Below are positions 31,561 through 33,803 of a stretch of 33,803 nt of DNA, in pieces. This DNA is from Desulfobacterales bacterium. Its GTDB lineage: Bacteria; Desulfobacterota; Desulfobacteria; Desulfobacterales; JAFDHS01. A program made the position numbers and the translations under genes. The stretch spans positions 1 to 33,803 of the forward strand of contig JAUUWG010000006.1 in NCBI GenBank assembly GCA_030589165.1, given 5' to 3'. Within the stretch, counting starts at the first letter, position 1. Every line of letters starts with the position of its first letter. The notes under the pieces were generated by a model, which made no database searches, was not told where the DNA came from, and saw only the letters and a list, made by a program, of their open reading frames with translations.

Positions 31561-32376
31561 ATGTTCAAAAGCCGTACTGAAAAATTAAATCTATCCATAC
31601 TGATACTTTCATTAATTTTAGTTTTGGGTTTCAGTGGAAAAATCAGGGCATTTGAAAGCAATCTTCCCTTTTGCCCCGGTGAAAAACTTACCTTTGCGCT
31701 CAAATGGAATTTTATACCGGCTGGAGAAGCTGTTATTGAAGTTCTTCCCTTGGAAACCATCAATGGTATCAACGTACACCATTTTGTGTTGACTGTAAAA
31801 ACCAACCCATTTATTGATCTTTTTTATAAAGTCCGGGAACGAATAGATGCTTATGCGGATCTGGAAATGCCCCACTCGATTTTATATAAAAAAAAGCAGA
31901 AACAAGGAAAAAGAAAAAGGGATATTATCGTAACTTTCGATTGGAAAAAAAAAGAGGCTCAATATTCCAATTTTAAAAAAAAGGAAGGACCCATTTCAAT
32001 ACTGCCGGGCACATTGGACCCCTTGTCCGTTTTTTATTATTCTCGACTTGTTGATCTGGAAAAAAATACGAAAATTACGATTCCGGTAACTGACGGCAAA
32101 AAATGTATAATAGGAAAGGCAGTTGTCAAAAAAAAAGAGAGAATCAAAAGTGCAGCCGGAACGTATGACACATATTTGTTGGAGCCTGAATTAAAACATT
32201 TCAGCGGTGTATTTGAAAAAAGTAAAAATGCTACACTTAAATTATGGATTTCAGCAGATAAAAGAAAAATTCCCGTTAAAATACAAAGTAACGTCAGCAT
32301 CGGGAGCTTTACGGGAAAACTCATAAAAGCTGAAAACACTGGCTGCGTTGATCATAAAAGGGACAAAAAAGATTGA
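31561..32376 (+). CDS. DUF3108 domain protein, exported
   Basis: 271 aa. N-terminal signal peptide (LSILILSLILVLGFSGKIRA, cleaved near IRAFES). FCPGEKLTFALKWNFIPAGEAVIEV, DAYADLEMPHSILYKKKQKQGKRKRD, PGTLDPLSVFYYSR and LKLWISADKRKIPVKIQ are the usual DUF3108 blocks. Function unknown; probably periplasmic or envelope-associated. The REP-like repeat ends 13 bp before ATG, and no Shine-Dalgarno is visible. The last 25 bp overlap the convergent DUF402 gene. Confidence 0.87.
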   Translation: MFKSRTEKLNLSILILSLILVLGFSGKIRAFESNLPFCPGEKLTFALKWNFIPAGEAVIEVLPLETINGINVHHFVLTVKTNPFIDLFYKVRERIDAYADLEMPHSILYKKKQKQGKRKRDIIVTFDWKKKEAQYSNFKKKEGPISILPGTLDPLSVFYYSRLVDLEKNTKITIPVTDGKKCIIGKAVVKKKERIKSAAGTYDTYLLEPELKHFSGVFEKSKNATLKLWISADKRKIPVKIQSNVSIGSFTGKLIKAENTGCVDHKRDKKD

Positions 32377-33335
32377 GCGGACAAGTGCAGCTCATGCGCT
32401 GTTTGTATGGCTTTTTCTTTCAATTCTTCGCTCAGAAAGCCCGATTTAAAGCACCGGTTGAGTAGTTCTTCATCGATGATCCCGGCTTTTCCATCCGGCC
32501 ATCTCACCACATCGATTTCCAGATCGACATATCTGATTTTATCGGGATAAAACTCGATGAACGTATTGATGTTATAGTATTCACCGATCAGATGAGCATC
32601 CCGGCGGAAATAGCTGTGTTTATAGAACCATTGTTTTTCCTTTATCCGGGTGATGGCATAATCACCCTCTTTTTTTTCGATATTCAGGCCGTCGTATTTA
32701 TATTTGCCTTTGAACATTGGTCGTTTAAGAATCATTTCCCTGTTTTTTGGATTGGCTTCAACAATTTGTCCCTCTGAAAGAGAAATCACCCGGCCATTCA
32801 ATTTAACGTGGTCGATGGCGATCTCTTTTCCTTTTTTATAGGTTTCCCAAATCAATCTGTTTTCCAGGTTCCGGCTGATTGTTTGTCTTTTCTCGGGATG
32901 ATTCAACAAGTCTTTTGTCTCCATCAAATCAAGATATTCCGAGTCAATGAGTCGTAACCGATGATGATTGAAGACAGTGGGCACAACACGATTTCTCAAT
33001 TCATCCAGGCCGGCTTTTGCAAGATACGGAAATTGAACTTCCATAGCATCGAACGGATGTCCCCTTGTTTTGCGACAGACGGAATCAAAAAAAGCCTCTC
33101 TGATCACCTCAACAACATGGTTGACCTGATCGCCCTGCCCTTTCAACAAAATTCCCTGGCCGTCTTCCGTATCGCTGATTTCCACGTCAACCGGCTTGTC
33201 AGATTCAAATTTCCGGTAATCCCCAAACCTTTGTGCGATTACTTTTGAGGAAAAAACGATCGACAAGCCCTTATCCATAAAAAATCTTGTCAATGCCGTC
33301 GCATAAATCCCTCGTATTTTAAGCGTTACGTCCAT
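32352..33335 (-). CDS. FAU-1-like RNA-binding protein with DUF402 domain
   Basis: 327 aa. The C-terminal third is DUF402: HSYFRRDAHLIGEYYNINTFIEFYPDKIRYVDLEIDVVRWPDG, where a His/Tyr/Asp set resembles a metal or phosphate site. The N-terminal two-thirds resembles an RNase E/G-like S1-containing region, as in archaeal FAU-1 (AU-rich RNA-binding protein). It is shorter than P. furiosus FAU-1 (about 470 aa). Probable role in RNA binding or cleavage; this is inference from domain layout. Cytoplasmic. ATG 33335 has a GGGAGAG upstream on the minus strand. Confidence 0.78.
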   Translation of the reverse strand: MDVTLKIRGIYATALTRFFMDKGLSIVFSSKVIAQRFGDYRKFESDKPVDVEISDTEDGQGILLKGQGDQVNHVVEVIREAFFDSVCRKTRGHPFDAMEVQFPYLAKAGLDELRNRVVPTVFNHHRLRLIDSEYLDLMETKDLLNHPEKRQTISRNLENRLIWETYKKGKEIAIDHVKLNGRVISLSEGQIVEANPKNREMILKRPMFKGKYKYDGLNIEKKEGDYAITRIKEKQWFYKHSYFRRDAHLIGEYYNINTFIEFYPDKIRYVDLEIDVVRWPDGKAGIIDEELLNRCFKSGFLSEELKEKAIQTAHELHLSAQSFLSLL

Positions 33336-33467
33336 TTAACTCTCCCATGTCAGGTAAAACGGATGATTAAAATCCAGCATAAAAACAATTGATCCCGATA
33401 TCAATCATTTGCTAATATCAGATCATCTCAAGCCTGCAACAAAAATGCCTTCAGAGACTGGAAAGAC

Positions 33468-33668
33468 ATGCAAAAAACGCTTATCATCATCGGAATTGTG
33501 ATTATCATTATCGGGTTGGTTTGGCCATTGATCGGCAAAATACCCCTTGGCCGTTTACCCGGAGACATCATCATCAACAGGCCGAATCTGAAAATATATA
33601 TCCCTGTAACGACCATGATCTTAATCAGCGTTATTGTTTCGGTGATACTATGGATTTTTCGCAAATAG
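33468..33668 (+). CDS. DUF2905 family small membrane protein
   Basis: 66 aa with two transmembrane helices (TLIIIGIVIIIIGLVWPLIG and TTMILISVIVSVILWIF) joined by the conserved loop KIPLGRLPGDIIINRPNLKIYIP, which defines DUF2905. Function unknown. GGAAAG lies 3-8 nt before ATG. Often found near Holliday-junction or queuosine genes in other bacteria; no such genes are in view here. Confidence 0.92.
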   Translation: MQKTLIIIGIVIIIIGLVWPLIGKIPLGRLPGDIIINRPNLKIYIPVTTMILISVIVSVILWIFRK

Positions 33669-33803
33669 AAGAAGTGTGAAGTGCTTAAGGGACTCGGAAC
33701 AAACAAATTATCCCATTTAGCATCTCCTCTTCAGGCCATCTTTATCCGATCCTCAATCAAATCGTCCTCGAAATAGAACGACTATTCCTGTGGCGATTAG
33801 ATT
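33669..33803. other. Right edge, no gene called
   Basis: Begins with AGTGTGAAGTGCTTAAG (33673-33689), close to the outer block of REP-like copies B and C, so a further copy may start here. On the minus strand a short frame reads FEDDLIEDRIKMA before a stop at about 33738, but a TAG closes it upstream inside the window, so it is not a full ORF. Confidence 0.35.

Noticed and set aside
31561-31805. Minus-strand ORF opposite the DUF3108 gene
   Set aside because: Overlaps a gene with a signal peptide and family motifs; shadow ORF.

Overview
The window looks like chromosome from a strictly or mostly anaerobic member of the Desulfobacterota (delta-proteobacterial, sulfate-reducer-like). This is inferred from gene content: a cytosolic [NiFe] hydrogenase operon, NifU/NifS plus a two-gene minimal SUF system, UPF0182 and RlmN-like proteins, an RAYT transposase and many small inverted-repeat elements. 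No rRNA or tRNA was recognised, and the genus cannot be named from this sequence alone.

Layout. 1-1090: an RAYT (Y1/HUH) transposase gene that runs off the left edge and is missing from the ORF track, followed by a REP-like repeat. 1091-5529 (minus): a tightly coupled hydrogenase operon with a fused Fe-S/flavin electron-transfer subunit, small subunit, large subunit and endopeptidase. 6300-6831: a lone MNT-type nucleotidyltransferase beside a MITE-like element. 6881-9741 (minus): an oxidative-defence group of thiol peroxidase, catalase and a Ni superoxide dismutase made with a Sec signal peptide. 10242-11881: UspA, a cold-shock protein with a TTG start, and a LOG-family hydrolase. 12088-14960: a structured non-coding element resembling a stand-alone HEARO/omega-RNA, directly upstream of the periplasmic protease Prc, then a small FmdB-like protein. 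15024-16851: a MITE-like repeat split by an IS. 16912-18101: DUF503 and Smr proteins. 18227-22751: two fold-back elements, then nifU-nifS facing smsC-smsB. 23162-28526: RidA, a small unknown protein, and an rlmN / HD-domain / UPF0182 run. 28733-33668: a lipoprotein, an IS1182-type element, a DUF3108 protein, a FAU-1/DUF402-like RNA-binding protein and a DUF2905 membrane protein.

How it fits together. The hydrogenase would exchange electrons between H2 and NAD(P)H. NifU/NifS and SmsCB are both Fe-S cluster assembly systems and could supply it and other Fe-S enzymes. Tpx, KatA and NiSOD deal with peroxide and superoxide, with NiSOD acting outside the cytoplasm. Hydrogenase and NiSOD both need nickel.

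The most unusual aspect is the density of nested small repeats. Both IS elements sit inside older repeat copies, and removing each IS with one copy of its target duplication restores a sequence that aligns to another copy in the window. The best candidate for something under-described is the ORF-less HEARO-like element abutting the ATGA at the start of prc.
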